Both the position numbers and the translations under genes were made by a program. Shown in pieces: positions 1-8,700 of a DNA stretch of 13,793 nucleotides. The notes beneath the pieces were generated by a model. The model was not told where the DNA came from. It did no database searches and saw only the letters and a list, made by a program, of their open reading frames with translations. How positions within the stretch are numbered: position 1 is the first letter of the stretch; each line of letters opens with the position of its first letter. The stretch is from Selenomonadaceae bacterium (GTDB taxonomy: Bacteria > Bacillota > Negativicutes > Selenomonadales > Selenomonadaceae), in the NCBI GenBank assembly GCA_016286075.1, contig JAEERZ010000029.1, positions 1 to 13,793 on the forward strand, given 5' to 3'.

Positions 1-296
1 TCGATATTCGCCAAAACGAGCTGCCAAAACAGCCATACGGCATATGCCATTAGCTTTATGGGATTAATTCCAAACACAAAATACCGCTTCGTATCGTCCG
101 CATTCGGAACCAAAAGAAGAGGATAGGTGACCCATGTCGCAACGATTGCGGTCAAAACACCATAAGTCAAAAATTTCGGCTGCGTATTCCCCGAAAGAAG
201 CATCCAAAAAATAAACAGTAAAACCGCCATTGACAGCAAATGCACCGCCGAGGATCCGACAACCCGCTTGTCACGTATATTTTCAAAACTTGCCAC
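1..296 (-). CDS. mnhE: Mrp/Mnh-type Na+/H+ antiporter subunit E, N-terminal part (runs off the window)
   Basis: Translating the minus strand from a GTG at 294-296 gives 98 residues with no stop before the window edge. The protein has two hydrophobic segments near the N-terminus (around residues 19-34 and 41-61), a short polar loop (PNADDTKRYF), and a segment ending LMAYAVWLFWQLVLANI. This resembles the N-terminal half of MrpE/MnhE proteins, where a membrane segment followed by a 'keelylAN' type motif is characteristic. In that family subunit E is a small inner-membrane part of a multisubunit cation/proton antiporter involved in pH and sodium homeostasis. GTG is chosen because a purine-rich AGGGGGAAG lies about 10 nt upstream and no better in-frame start exists. 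The remaining mnh/mrp genes would lie beyond the left edge, which would test the call. The family is assigned from sequence feel, so confidence is moderate. Confidence 0.7.
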   Translation of the reverse strand, partial: MASFENIRDKRVVGSSAVHLLSMAVLLFIFWMLLSGNTQPKFLTYGVLTAIVATWVTYPLLLVPNADDTKRYFVFGINPIKLMAYAVWLFWQLVLANI

Positions 297-466
297 GCTG
301 CCACTTCCCCCTATTTTAAGATTTTGTAACAATTATGTATTCGACATACTGCAAAAATATCCTTTTTTTCTAACTTTTTTTTATAATTCTTTACCGGAAA
401 GTTACATACACTGTACTTCATTGCTTATTTCTATCGAAAAATCGTCTTGTAACAGTACCGTTGCAC

Positions 467-503
467 AATAAAAATGCTGCGTTCGGAATTTGCGCACGCA
501 GCA
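467..503 (-). terminator. Rho-independent terminator of the efflux operon
   Basis: On the minus strand, 13 nt after the permease stop codon, the perfect 8-bp arms TGCTGCGT and ACGCAGCA (496-503 and 475-482) flank a 13-nt loop and are followed directly by TTTTTATTG. Stem plus U-tract placed just after a stop codon is the classical intrinsic terminator form. It separates the efflux operon from the antiporter gene. The stretch 297-466 beyond it is AT-rich and holds no gene; the antiporter promoter should be there, but no box pair stands out. Confidence 0.8.
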
Positions 504-516
504 GCTTGTTCGTTTC

Positions 517-1734
517 TTATTCATATCTCAGCGCTTCGATAGGATCGAGCAGCGCGGCTTTTCTTGCCGGATAGATTCCGAAGAAGAGGCCGATCCCGAC
601 GGAAAACGCGAAGGACAACAAAATCGGCGAGACGGTAATGACCGTCTGGAAGTCACCGAATTTCGAGATGGCCTGCGCCGCGGCGATGCCGAAGATGATG
701 CCAAGAACGCCGCCGATGACGCCAATGACCACCGATTCAATCAAGAACTGCGTCATGATGTCCTTGAACGTCGCTCCTAACGCCTTGCGAATACCAATCT
801 CCCGTGTACGCTCCGTAACGGAAACCATCATTATGTTCATGATGCCAATACCGCCGACGATTAGCGAAATAGCCGCAATGCTTCCAAGGAACAGGGTCAA
901 CATCGTCGTTGTCTCATTCATCGTGGACATGAGGCTCGTCAGATTCTGCACCTGAAAGTCATCATCCTTGCCGCCTGTCAAGTGATGGCGCTGACGAAGC
1001 AACGTCTCGATGTCCCTTTGCACATCATCCATCTTCTGCTGACTGGACACCTGCACGTTGATGGTTTGCACATAGGTGATGGCCAAAAGTCGATCCATCG
1101 CTGTAGTCAGAGGCACAATAACTACATCGTCCTGGTCCTGCCCAACCGAAGACTGCCCTTTGCTCTCCAAAACGCCGATCACTCGGTAAGGTTGGTTATT
1201 GACGCGAATCGTTTTTCCTACAGGATTCGCCTCGCCGAAAAGATTCGACGCGACGGTCATGCCGATGACCGCAACACGGTTCCGCGTATTCATATCGTCT
1301 TCCGTGATGAAAGAGCCCGTCGTGATCTTGAGATCGCGAATGGACATATATTCCTGCGTCACGCCCGTGACCGAGGTGTTCCAGTTCTGATTGCCGTAAA
1401 CGACCTGATAGTTTTTCTGTACCGTCGGGGAAACGTAGTCGACGTCCTTGATTTTCTTCTTGATGGCTGTGGCGTCCTCGTACTTCAGCGTGGTACGCGA
1501 GCCTGCCGCGCCTCGAAGACCGCCGGACATCGACGCGCCCGGGCGGATAATCAACATGTTGCTGCCGAGGCTCGCAATGGAATCCGTCACACGCTGCGTA
1601 ACGCCCATACCGACAGCCACCATCGCGATAACAGCGCCGACGCCGATGATGATGCCGAGCATCGTCAGGAGCGAGCGCAGCTTATTGGCAAAAAGCGCAT
1701 TGATCGCGATGCGCACGCTTTCTGTGAATAACAC
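517..1734 (-). CDS. MacB-like ABC transporter permease (FtsX/MacB core)
   Basis: This is a 405-residue inner-membrane permease of the MacB/LolC type. The topology is a first membrane helix (about residues 22-44), a long extracytoplasmic MacB-type domain (about 50-270), then three helices (about 277-303, 332-356, 369-390). The cytoplasmic loop after helix 2 carries ERTREIGIRKALGA, the conserved coupling segment of this family that contacts the ATPase, and the tail ends DPIEALRYE, also typical. Members work by mechanotransmission: ATP hydrolysis in the cytoplasm moves the periplasmic domains and drives substrate through a TolC channel. In E. coli MacB the ATPase and permease are fused; here they are separate genes. 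The start is GTG with GGAGG 7 nt upstream. It is the last gene of the operon, 12 nt after the ATPase gene. The substrate (drug, peptide, lipid or toxin) cannot be read from the sequence. Confidence 0.93.
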   Translation of the reverse strand: MLFTESVRIAINALFANKLRSLLTMLGIIIGVGAVIAMVAVGMGVTQRVTDSIASLGSNMLIIRPGASMSGGLRGAAGSRTTLKYEDATAIKKKIKDVDYVSPTVQKNYQVVYGNQNWNTSVTGVTQEYMSIRDLKITTGSFITEDDMNTRNRVAVIGMTVASNLFGEANPVGKTIRVNNQPYRVIGVLESKGQSSVGQDQDDVVIVPLTTAMDRLLAITYVQTINVQVSSQQKMDDVQRDIETLLRQRHHLTGGKDDDFQVQNLTSLMSTMNETTTMLTLFLGSIAAISLIVGGIGIMNIMMVSVTERTREIGIRKALGATFKDIMTQFLIESVVIGVIGGVLGIIFGIAAAQAISKFGDFQTVITVSPILLSFAFSVGIGLFFGIYPARKAALLDPIEALRYE

Positions 1735-1746
1735 CTTGCTCCCTCC

Positions 1747-2475
1747 TCATACGATATCCATGACCTCGCCCCTGCCCGCGTCGCGCGTAATCAAGCCGTC
1801 GCGCACGAGGAGCTGACGGCTCGCGCAGGCGGCGATGTCCGGCTCGTGGGTGACGAGGATAATCGTGCGTCCTTCCTGATGGAGTCCCTCGAAAATCTCC
1901 ATGATTTCTTTCGTCGATTTCGTGTCGAGGTTGCCTGTCGGCTCGTCCGCCATGATGATATGCGGGTCGTTGACCAGTGCCCGCGCAATCGCGACGCGCT
2001 GCCGCTGACCGCCGGAAAGCTCGTTCGGCTGATGCTCGGCTCGATCACCGAGTCCTACCGCGTCAAGGATTTTTTTCGCTTTTTCCTCACGTTCCCTGCG
2101 CCCGACGCCGGCATAGACCAACGGAAGCGCAACGTTATCCGCCGCGCTGATACGCGAAAGCAGATTGAAGTTCTGGAAAACGAAACCGATACGCCGATTT
2201 CGCGTGACCGCCAACTCGTCGTCGGAAAGCGTCGCGACTTCCTGCCCGTCCAGTTTGTACGAACCGACCGTCGGACGATCGAGACAGCCGAGGATATTCA
2301 TCAGCGTCGATTTGCCAGAGCCGGACGGCCCCATCAGCGCGGCGAACTCGCCTTTCTCGATGTTGAGGTCAATGCCCGCAAGCGCTGCAACCTCCTGCCC
2401 GCCGACCTGATAGATTTTCTTGATGCCGGAAAGCTCGATGACATATTTCGCCATATCGTCACCCGCTTCCGTCAC
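1747..2475 (-). CDS. MacB/LolD-type ABC transporter ATP-binding protein
   Basis: A complete 242-residue nucleotide-binding subunit. Walker A is GPSGSGKST (49-57), Q-loop glutamine at 101, signature LSGGQ (153-157), Walker B IIMADEP with catalytic Glu (173-179), D-loop NLD, and H-loop His210. The sequence around GCLDRPTVG and LSDDELAVTRNRRIGFVFQ is characteristic of the MacB/LolD/FtsE-like branch, which pairs with permeases of the type encoded next. Two copies would dimerise under two permease subunits. The GTG start overlaps the adaptor gene's TGA by 4 nt (GTGA), implying translational coupling. An internal ATG at codon 8 (first base at 2454) is a plausible alternative start, since conserved sequence begins only after it (MAKYVIELSG). 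Confidence 0.94.
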   Translation of the reverse strand: MTEAGDDMAKYVIELSGIKKIYQVGGQEVAALAGIDLNIEKGEFAALMGPSGSGKSTLMNILGCLDRPTVGSYKLDGQEVATLSDDELAVTRNRRIGFVFQNFNLLSRISAADNVALPLVYAGVGRREREEKAKKILDAVGLGDRAEHQPNELSGGQRQRVAIARALVNDPHIIMADEPTGNLDTKSTKEIMEIFEGLHQEGRTIILVTHEPDIAACASRQLLVRDGLITRDAGRGEVMDIV

Positions 2476-3599
2476 ATACGCGGCATTCTGCCGCCTCCCA
2501 TCCGAGGCTGCTGCCCGCCGCCAGAAGAAGCCTTTTTGCCCGCCGCCTTATAGCTGTTGACAACTTCGTCGCCTTCGGAAAGTCCGTCCACAATCTCAAC
2601 ATATTCGTCGCTGTAGATACCCGTCGAAACCGACTGCTCCGTCGTGGAGCCGTCCGGCTGCGCGAGAACCACATAAGCGCCTTTGGAATTCGTCTTCAAT
2701 GCGGCAATCGGGAGCGCAAGCACGCCCGGCCGATCCGAAGTCGTAACCTCGACCTGCGCCGTCATGCCCGGCAAAAGCACGCTGTCGGGATCCTCCACAT
2801 CCAGCGTCACATAATAATAGACAACGCTGACGGAGGAAGAGGATGAAGAAGAAGTATTCGTTTCCCAACTGTTCGTCACATCCGTCTGGGAAATTTTCGA
2901 AACCGTAGCCGTGAACGTGGATTTCGGGAACGCGTCGACTGTGAACGTCGCCTTTTGTCCGACGCGTACGCTGCCGATATCCGTCTCGTCGATTTTCGCA
3001 CGAATCTGTTTTCTCGACAGATCGGCGATTCTCATGATAACCGTCGGGTTCGAGTTACCCTGCACCGCCATCGTACCCGGCGTTAAAGGCTCGCCGACAA
3101 CAACGCCGTCCATAGGCGAGGTGATGACCGTTTCCGCAAGGTCGGACTCTGTGACCTCCAGCGCGCTCAACGCCGTTTCATAGTTATACACAGCGTCCTC
3201 GTACTCATCCTGCGTATCCGCGCCGATACTGTAAAGATACGAAACGCGATCGTATTTCGCCTTCGCATTGACGACCTTGTATTGCGCCTGCTCATGTTTT
3301 GCTTCGAAGTCCTTACCGTCCAGCGTCGCAACCGTCTGTCCGGCCTTTACGCGATCGTTTTCCTTGACCAGCACGGAGCTAATACGCGCCGTGATTTTCG
3401 AGCTGACCTCGACGGAATCTACCGGACGAAGCGTTCCCGTCGCTGAGACCGTAGACTTCAAATCCATTTTCCGCACTTTGACCGTTTCAACTTTCGCCTG
3501 CTCCGTAGCCGTCTGTTTGCTTTGATACCACTGCCAGCCGCCGAAAGCCGCAACCGCGACGACGAGGACGGCGACAGCCGCCTTTACCATGCCTTTCAT
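2472..3599 (-). CDS. MacA/HlyD-type periplasmic adaptor (membrane fusion protein)
   Basis: A 375-residue adaptor that should bridge the ABC permease and the TolC channel across the periplasm. Residues 7-22 are a hydrophobic anchor following a Lys-containing start. Two halves of a lipoyl/biotinyl-like domain (about 58-97 and 155-182, with SPMDGVV) flank a short alpha-hairpin (about 98-152). A beta-barrel domain (about 195-290, ending LLPGMTAQVEV) and a membrane-proximal domain follow. This is the normal MacA/HlyD order. The C-terminus is a Gly/Arg-rich, probably disordered tail (about 355-375). Oddity: seven consecutive serines (250-256) sit in the beta-barrel region. The ATG overlaps the TolC gene's stop (ATGA), and the stop overlaps the ATPase start. 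The operon position directly supports a tripartite pump. Confidence 0.92.
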   Translation of the reverse strand: MKGMVKAAVAVLVVAVAAFGGWQWYQSKQTATEQAKVETVKVRKMDLKSTVSATGTLRPVDSVEVSSKITARISSVLVKENDRVKAGQTVATLDGKDFEAKHEQAQYKVVNAKAKYDRVSYLYSIGADTQDEYEDAVYNYETALSALEVTESDLAETVITSPMDGVVVGEPLTPGTMAVQGNSNPTVIMRIADLSRKQIRAKIDETDIGSVRVGQKATFTVDAFPKSTFTATVSKISQTDVTNSWETNTSSSSSSSVSVVYYYVTLDVEDPDSVLLPGMTAQVEVTTSDRPGVLALPIAALKTNSKGAYVVLAQPDGSTTEQSVSTGIYSDEYVEIVDGLSEGDEVVNSYKAAGKKASSGGGQQPRMGGGRMPRM

Positions 3600-5071
3600 C
3601 TGTCACCCTTCCCCTCTTGTGCTTCCGCCGCTTCTTTCGCGGCTTGTTCCGCCCATTTCGCCGGCGTGTTTGCGTCAATGACTTCCTTCGCGCGGCGATA
3701 ATCCCTCGACGCTCGCGGACCGTTCGGAATGATGCCCCGCTCCCTGAAGAACGCTTCGCGCTCCGCCGTCCGCTCCGGATCGGCGATGCCCGGATCCTCG
3801 CCGAGTCCTAAGCCCATCGCGTTTTCCACCGCCGCCTTGAACCGTGCGTAATCGTATTGTGCGCTGTTAAAATTCAACTCCGCCGTAGCCAGAGCCTCTT
3901 GAGAGTCGATAATATCAAGTAATATGCCCTGCCCCGCGCGGTATTTTTCACTGGCGATATAGTAATCTTCCTCGGCTTCGCTGACCGCCGCCCGCGTCAC
4001 CGCGAACCGCCGTTCAGCCTCGCGCATACTGTAGTACAGCTCGCGCACCGCGAAACTGACGTCCTCCTTGTCCTTCACAAGCGTCAGCTCCGCCTGATCT
4101 CGAGCCGTCTTTGCCTTGTCCACGGCGGCTTGCGTCACGCCGCTGTCAAAAAGAGTCCAGCTCGCCGAAAGGCCGACCTGATAATCGTGGTTGTGGTCCG
4201 AACCCGGATTGAACCGTTCCGATCCGCTCGTAGAAGCGGACAGGCTCAACGACGGCAGGTAACCCGCCCGAGCCGCTTTGACGTCCAGCTCCCGCTGCTT
4301 CAGATTGTAAAGGTCTATGAGAAGGTCTTTTCTATGCAGATACGCGTAATCGACGCAGGCATCCATACCCGGATGGAACGGCACGAACTTAAAATCCTCG
4401 GTCAGAATCAGTTCCTCTTTCGCATCGATGCGCAGGAGGTTTTTCAGCTTCATCAGCTTGACCGCGTGATCGTTCTCCGCCTTCAGGAGCAACTGCTTTG
4501 CGTTTGTCAACTCGACCGAGGAGCGCAGCACGTCGAGACGCGCCTTGCTGCCCGCTGTGAAAAGCTGCTCGACGTTCGTCAGATGCGCCTGGTATTTCTC
4601 GACCGTTTCCTCGCTGATCTCTATTTTTTTCTTCGCCTCGAGCACGTTGTAATAAGCCTGAATGACTGACAGGCGCAAATCCTCCCTCGCGCGCTCCGTC
4701 TTGAGCCTCGCCGCGTCCACGCCAATCTCGGCGCTCTCGATATTCGCCTGGTTTTTGCCTCCGGAATAAATCGGAAGGCCCACACGAAGAGAAAGCGAAC
4801 CGTTATCCCGCCGATCCTCGTCGTTCGTCCTGCTGTCCGTCAGATTGCCGCTAAGCCCGAAGTTAAAGCTGTTGGCGCCCCGGGCGCTTTTGAGATTCGC
4901 CCGCGCCGTCTCCTCGCCTTTCTCCGTGATGCGGAGCGACGTATTCTGCTCTAATGCGAGATCAACGGCCTCCTGTATCGAGAGCGCCGCCGCATCCGCT
5001 GTCGTGTTGCCGTACAGCAGCATCAATCCCGCCGCCAGTGCAGCCAGCTTTCCGCGTCTCCGTTTTTTCAT
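3596..5071 (-). CDS. TolC family outer-membrane efflux channel
   Basis: A 491-residue TolC-like protein that forms the outer-membrane exit duct of the pump. From the ATG at 5069-5071 there is a clear signal peptide: a basic start (MKKRRRGK), a hydrophobic core, and a likely cleavage after ADA. Two long helical repeats follow, as in the outer membrane efflux protein family, the first entered through 'LSIQEAVDLALEQN' and each containing a strand-rich stretch (around LSLRVGLPIYSGG and VGLSASWTLFDSG) that would form the barrel. An upstream in-frame ATG at 5098 is possible, but the inner start has AGGAAGTGAG just upstream and gives a proper signal peptide. The C-terminal ~60 residues are a charged Ala/Glu/Arg-rich tail beyond the usual fold. 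A TolC homologue requires an outer membrane, so it is the main evidence for a diderm host. First gene of the efflux operon. Confidence 0.93.
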   Translation of the reverse strand: MKKRRRGKLAALAAGLMLLYGNTTADAAALSIQEAVDLALEQNTSLRITEKGEETARANLKSARGANSFNFGLSGNLTDSRTNDEDRRDNGSLSLRVGLPIYSGGKNQANIESAEIGVDAARLKTERAREDLRLSVIQAYYNVLEAKKKIEISEETVEKYQAHLTNVEQLFTAGSKARLDVLRSSVELTNAKQLLLKAENDHAVKLMKLKNLLRIDAKEELILTEDFKFVPFHPGMDACVDYAYLHRKDLLIDLYNLKQRELDVKAARAGYLPSLSLSASTSGSERFNPGSDHNHDYQVGLSASWTLFDSGVTQAAVDKAKTARDQAELTLVKDKEDVSFAVRELYYSMREAERRFAVTRAAVSEAEEDYYIASEKYRAGQGILLDIIDSQEALATAELNFNSAQYDYARFKAAVENAMGLGLGEDPGIADPERTAEREAFFRERGIIPNGPRASRDYRRAKEVIDANTPAKWAEQAAKEAAEAQEGKGDR

Positions 5072-5116
5072 TGTGCTCACTTCCTTGAAAACATACAATT
5101 CTTCTCGCCTGACTGT

Positions 5117-5145
5117 ATCATAATTTCCCGCATTTATAAGCAGGT
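5117..5145 (-). promoter_or_regulatory. Possible promoter of the efflux operon
   Basis: On the minus strand TATGAT (5117-5122) is a good -10 candidate about 46 nt upstream of the tolC ATG. The hexamer 17 nt further upstream (ACCTGC) matches the -35 consensus poorly. No terminator is visible between 5176 and this point, so the operon may instead, or also, be read from the preceding small gene. Confidence 0.25.
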
Positions 5146-5175
5146 GAAAGAAAAATTAAAATTATGTTAGACAGT

Positions 5176-5640
5176 TTAGTCATCAACAAACGGATAGTCA
5201 GCACCATACCAGCCGGACTTACCGGAAACGGGATAAATCAAGCCTTTGTCGACAAGCCCGTCAATATGTTCCCGAACGACGTCCGCGCTTTTTTCGGTCA
5301 TGATGGAAAGGAGCCCCATCGCGCCGCCGTCAAGTTCTGTCTGCTCATAGCCGCGCACATATTCGAAGATTACGCGATCAATCATATCCGACAAGTATTT
5401 TTCTTCAAATTGCTCCTCGGTCATCGCGGCAGCCTCCGCCATGATACTTTTTGCCGCGTCGCTGTAGCTTTGTTCCCCTTTCGGTTCCGCTACGCCAGAC
5501 GACCATGCCGCCATAAGCTCTTTTCGACATGACGCGCAAATTGCGAACGCCGCTCCTCCGTCGTCCCGCGCAACGACTTGCACTCCGTCGCGCCCGCCGC
5601 AAAAGAGACACGCACATTCTTCCGTCTCCCTAAACCGCAC
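5176..5640 (-). CDS. Small protein with Cys4 zinc-ribbon-like and winged-helix-like regions
   Basis: I do not recognise this 154-residue protein. Near the N-terminus it has CLFC (Cys11, Cys14) and CASC (Cys35, Cys38), a spacing typical of a small zinc ribbon; Cys9 is also present. The middle (about 55-100) is acidic and helical. The C-terminal ~50 residues (TEKSADVVREHIDGLVDKGLIYPVSG then GWYG) look like a winged-helix recognition helix plus wing. That points to a nucleic-acid-binding or regulatory role, but this is inference only. The GTG start is supported by GAGGTGA 7 nt upstream. The gene sits 104 nt ahead of tolC on the same strand and has its own upstream inverted repeat, so it could be a local regulator of the efflux genes or an unrelated single gene. 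Confidence 0.75.
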   Translation of the reverse strand: MRFRETEECACLFCGGRDGVQVVARDDGGAAFAICASCRKELMAAWSSGVAEPKGEQSYSDAAKSIMAEAAAMTEEQFEEKYLSDMIDRVIFEYVRGYEQTELDGGAMGLLSIMTEKSADVVREHIDGLVDKGLIYPVSGKSGWYGADYPFVDD

Positions 5641-5666
5641 TTCGTCTTCACCTCATAATTTTCGTA

Positions 5667-5692
5667 CGTTAGTATCTTACACCATACTAACG
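5667..5692. repeat. Perfect 9-bp inverted repeat upstream of the zinc-ribbon gene
   Basis: CGTTAGTAT (5667-5675) and ATACTAACG (5684-5692) are exact reverse complements separated by 8 nt. The repeat begins 27 nt upstream of the GTG at 5640, where a promoter or early leader is expected (minus-strand TAAGAT inside it is a weak -10 candidate). Such a site is a plausible operator for a dimeric repressor. It resembles FapR half-sites (TTAGTA/TACTAA), but the spacing is longer than in FapR operators, so I do not assign it. Confidence 0.6.
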
Positions 5693-5710
5693 ACAAAAGA
5701 AATATATGCA

Positions 5711-5748
5711 ACAAAAAAGCGGCGCATGGAAGTTATCCCTGTACCGCC
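5711..5748 (-). terminator. Probable intrinsic terminator of the giant activase gene
   Basis: About 20 nt after the TGA at 5769, the minus strand reads GGCGGTAC, a small inner GGGA/TTCC pairing, then GCGCCGC followed by TTTTTTG. The stem is imperfect (outer GCGG/CCGC, mismatches, inner 4 bp), but its GC content, the six-U tail and its position fit a Rho-independent terminator. Confidence 0.6.
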
Positions 5749-5768
5749 TTTCCTTTCATGATTGAGAT

Positions 5769-8700
5769 TCACCCTGCATGATACGCCTCATGTTCCTTTT
5801 CCGGCGCTTTTTCCCGCGCGACGGAAAGCATCAGCTTGATGCGGTTGACCTGATTGACTTCGCTTGCGCCCGCATCGCAGTCCAAAGCAATGATATTGCT
5901 GTCCGGATAACGCTCGCGAAGCGCATGCATGACGCCCTTGCCCGTGATATGGTTCGGCAGGCAGCCGAACGGCTGAAGGCAGACAATGTTCGGCACGCCG
6001 CGCTCGGCCAACTCCATCATCTCGCCCGTCAGGAACCAACCCTCGCCCGCCATATTGCCGAGCGACACTTGCCGGCTTGCCAATTCCGCCAGTTCCTTGA
6101 TGGTCGACGGCGGCTCGAAACGACGGCTTTTTTTCAGCGCTTCCGTCATCGGGTGACGGAAAAATTCCAGCATTTGAATGGAAAATTCCGCTTTCCACCG
6201 GTCGATGCGTCCGCCCGCCAAGAGCTTGCGCTTCACAATATCGTCGTAGGCCATATATTCCATGAAATTCAAAAGGTCGGGCATGACGACTTCCGCGCCC
6301 TCGTCAAACAAAAGCTCTTCTAAATGATTATTGGCCAGCGGATGATATTTGACGAGAATCTCGCCGACAATGCCGACTTTCGGCTTCCAAAGCGACTCGT
6401 CGATAGGAAGCAAATCGAAATCGTGAACGATTTGCCGTAAATTCTGCCGATATTTGAAATAACTGCCATCGGAAAGTTCCGCCTTGACGCGCGCCATCCA
6501 CGCTTCGTAAAGTCGCTCCGTCGAACCCGGTTCGATCTCGTAAGGCTTTACGCGATTCTTCACGCGCATCAAAAGGTCGCCATAAACGACGGCCTTAACA
6601 ATATCCGTATAACAGCTCTGGGTCATAACGAAATCGTCCGTCTCGCTCTCGCGTCCCATGAAAGCGAACGCGGGAACCTGACCGTATCCGGCATCTTTCA
6701 GCGCCGCGCGCATCAGATTCAAATAATTCGTCGCGCGACACGCGCCGCAGGTTTGGAACAGCATAATCGACGTATTATCAGGATTGCAAACGCCGGAGCG
6801 AAGCACGGAAAGCATTTGCCCGATGACGACAATCGCCGGATAACACATATCGTTATTCACATAGCGAAGGCCGACGTCGATCGCTGTTCGATCCATCGTT
6901 TTCGGAATCACAAGGCGATATCCGTACGCCCGAAATACCCGTTCCAACAGTTCAAAATGAATCGGCGACATTTGCGGCGCAAGAATCGTATGTTTCTCTT
7001 TGCATTCCTTCGTAAAATGCGGACGCTCTTTCCGCTGCATCGACTCATAGGGGGCGCGCTCCCTGCGCGCAAGCGCCGCCATCAGCGAACGGATACGAAT
7101 ACGCGCCGCGCCAAGGTTTGACACCTCGTCCAATTTAATCATCGTATAGAGGCGATGATGGGCTTCCAAGATTTCCTTGACCTGCCCCGTCGTAATCGCG
7201 TCCAAACCACAGCCGAAGGAACTGAGCTGCACGAGCGCGATATTGTCGTGGCTCGCGGCAAAGCTGGCGGCGTGGTAGAGCCGCGCATGATAACTCCACT
7301 GGTTGACGATGCCCAACGTATCGTCGCCATCCACCGGTAAACGATAAACCATATCCTCCGAAAGAACGGGGAGCCCATAGGACTGGATCATCTCGGGAAT
7401 CCCGTGGTTGATTTCCGGATCGATATGATAGGGACGCCCGGCGAGAAGAATCGCGGGCACATGCTCGCGCTCGACAAACTCTAAAATCTGTTTGCCGTAG
7501 GCGCGCACATCTTCCTTATAATGCGCCAATTCCGCATAAGCCGCTTCGACAGCTTCTGCAATTTCGCGCTTGCCCAGTTTTTCCTCCGCCAGTTCCTCCG
7601 TCAGTCGTTCGATCATGCGCTTCTTGTCGTAAATCGGCAGGAACGGCTGCATGAACCGAATATTCTTTTCCCTGAGCACGTCCATATTGCCGCGTATATT
7701 TTCCGCATAAGATGCGACCACCGGACAGCTGTAATGATCGTCCGACGGATGTTCTTTGTCTTCCATATTGTAAGGTATGCACGGATAGAAAATCTTTGGC
7801 ACGCCCTTTTCGACGAGATCGACAATATGGCCGTGGACGAGCTTCGCCGGATAGCAAAGCGAATCCGACGGCACCGTCTCCATGCCGCGATAGTAAGTGC
7901 GCACGGAAGTCTTGCCCGACAAAACGACCTCATAGCCGAGCTTCGTGAAGAAAGTGAACCAAAACGGATAATCCTCGTACATATTGAGCACACGCGGAAT
8001 TCCGATTTTTCCCCGCTTCGCATCTGTCACAGGCTGATAGTAATCAAAGAGCCTCTCGTATTTATACTGGTAAATGCTCGGGGCCTTATGTTCGGACCGT
8101 TGCTTCCCGATGCCGCGCTCGCAGCGGTTGCCGGAATAATATTTGCCGCCGTCAGAAAACGTAGACGCGGTAATCAGGCACTGGTTGCCGCATCCTTTAC
8201 AGCGATAAGAATTTGTCTCCACCGAGAACGCATCCAGCGCGTCAGGAGAAAGTATCGAAGACGCTTCTCCTCCGCTCTCCAATGCAAGAATCGCCGCGCC
8301 GTATGCGCCCATGACGCCCGCGATGTCTGGACGAATCACGTCGCGCTGCAAGAGCACTTCTATCGCACGGAGAACCGCGTCATTGTAAAAAGTCCCCCCC
8401 TGCACGACGATATGCGCGCCAAGAGACTCCACGTCGCGAAGCTGCATGACCTTGAACAGCGCGTTCTTGATGACCGAAATCGCAATACCCGCTGATATAT
8501 CGCTGACGGACGCGCCTTCTTTTTGCGCCTGCTTGACGCGGGAGTTCATAAAAACCGTGCAGCGCGTCCCAAGGTCGACAGGCTCGCGCGAATCGATGGC
8601 TTTCGCGGCAAATTCTTCCGTCGTCATCGAAAGCCCCTGCGCGAAATTTTGGATAAAAGAACCGCAGCCCGCCGAGCATGCCTCATTCAATGTGATATTT

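Noticed and set aside
268..471. Plus-strand 67-codon frame in the AT-rich gap
   Set aside because: There is no ribosome binding site or recognisable motif. It overlaps the start of the antiporter gene and runs towards the efflux terminator.
5111..5175. Possible inverted repeat ACTGT..CATAAT / ATTATG..ACAGT upstream of tolC
   Set aside because: The arms have different internal spacing and are about 35 nt apart in AT-rich DNA. It is not convincing as an operator or hairpin.
7521..8495. Long plus-strand open frame (324 codons) antisense to the giant activase gene; similar long frames at 9102-9998, 982-1731 and 1846-2553
   Set aside because: They are Arg/His/Ala-rich with no family motifs and lie wholly opposite well-recognised genes. 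This is what the complement of a GC-rich coding strand produces.
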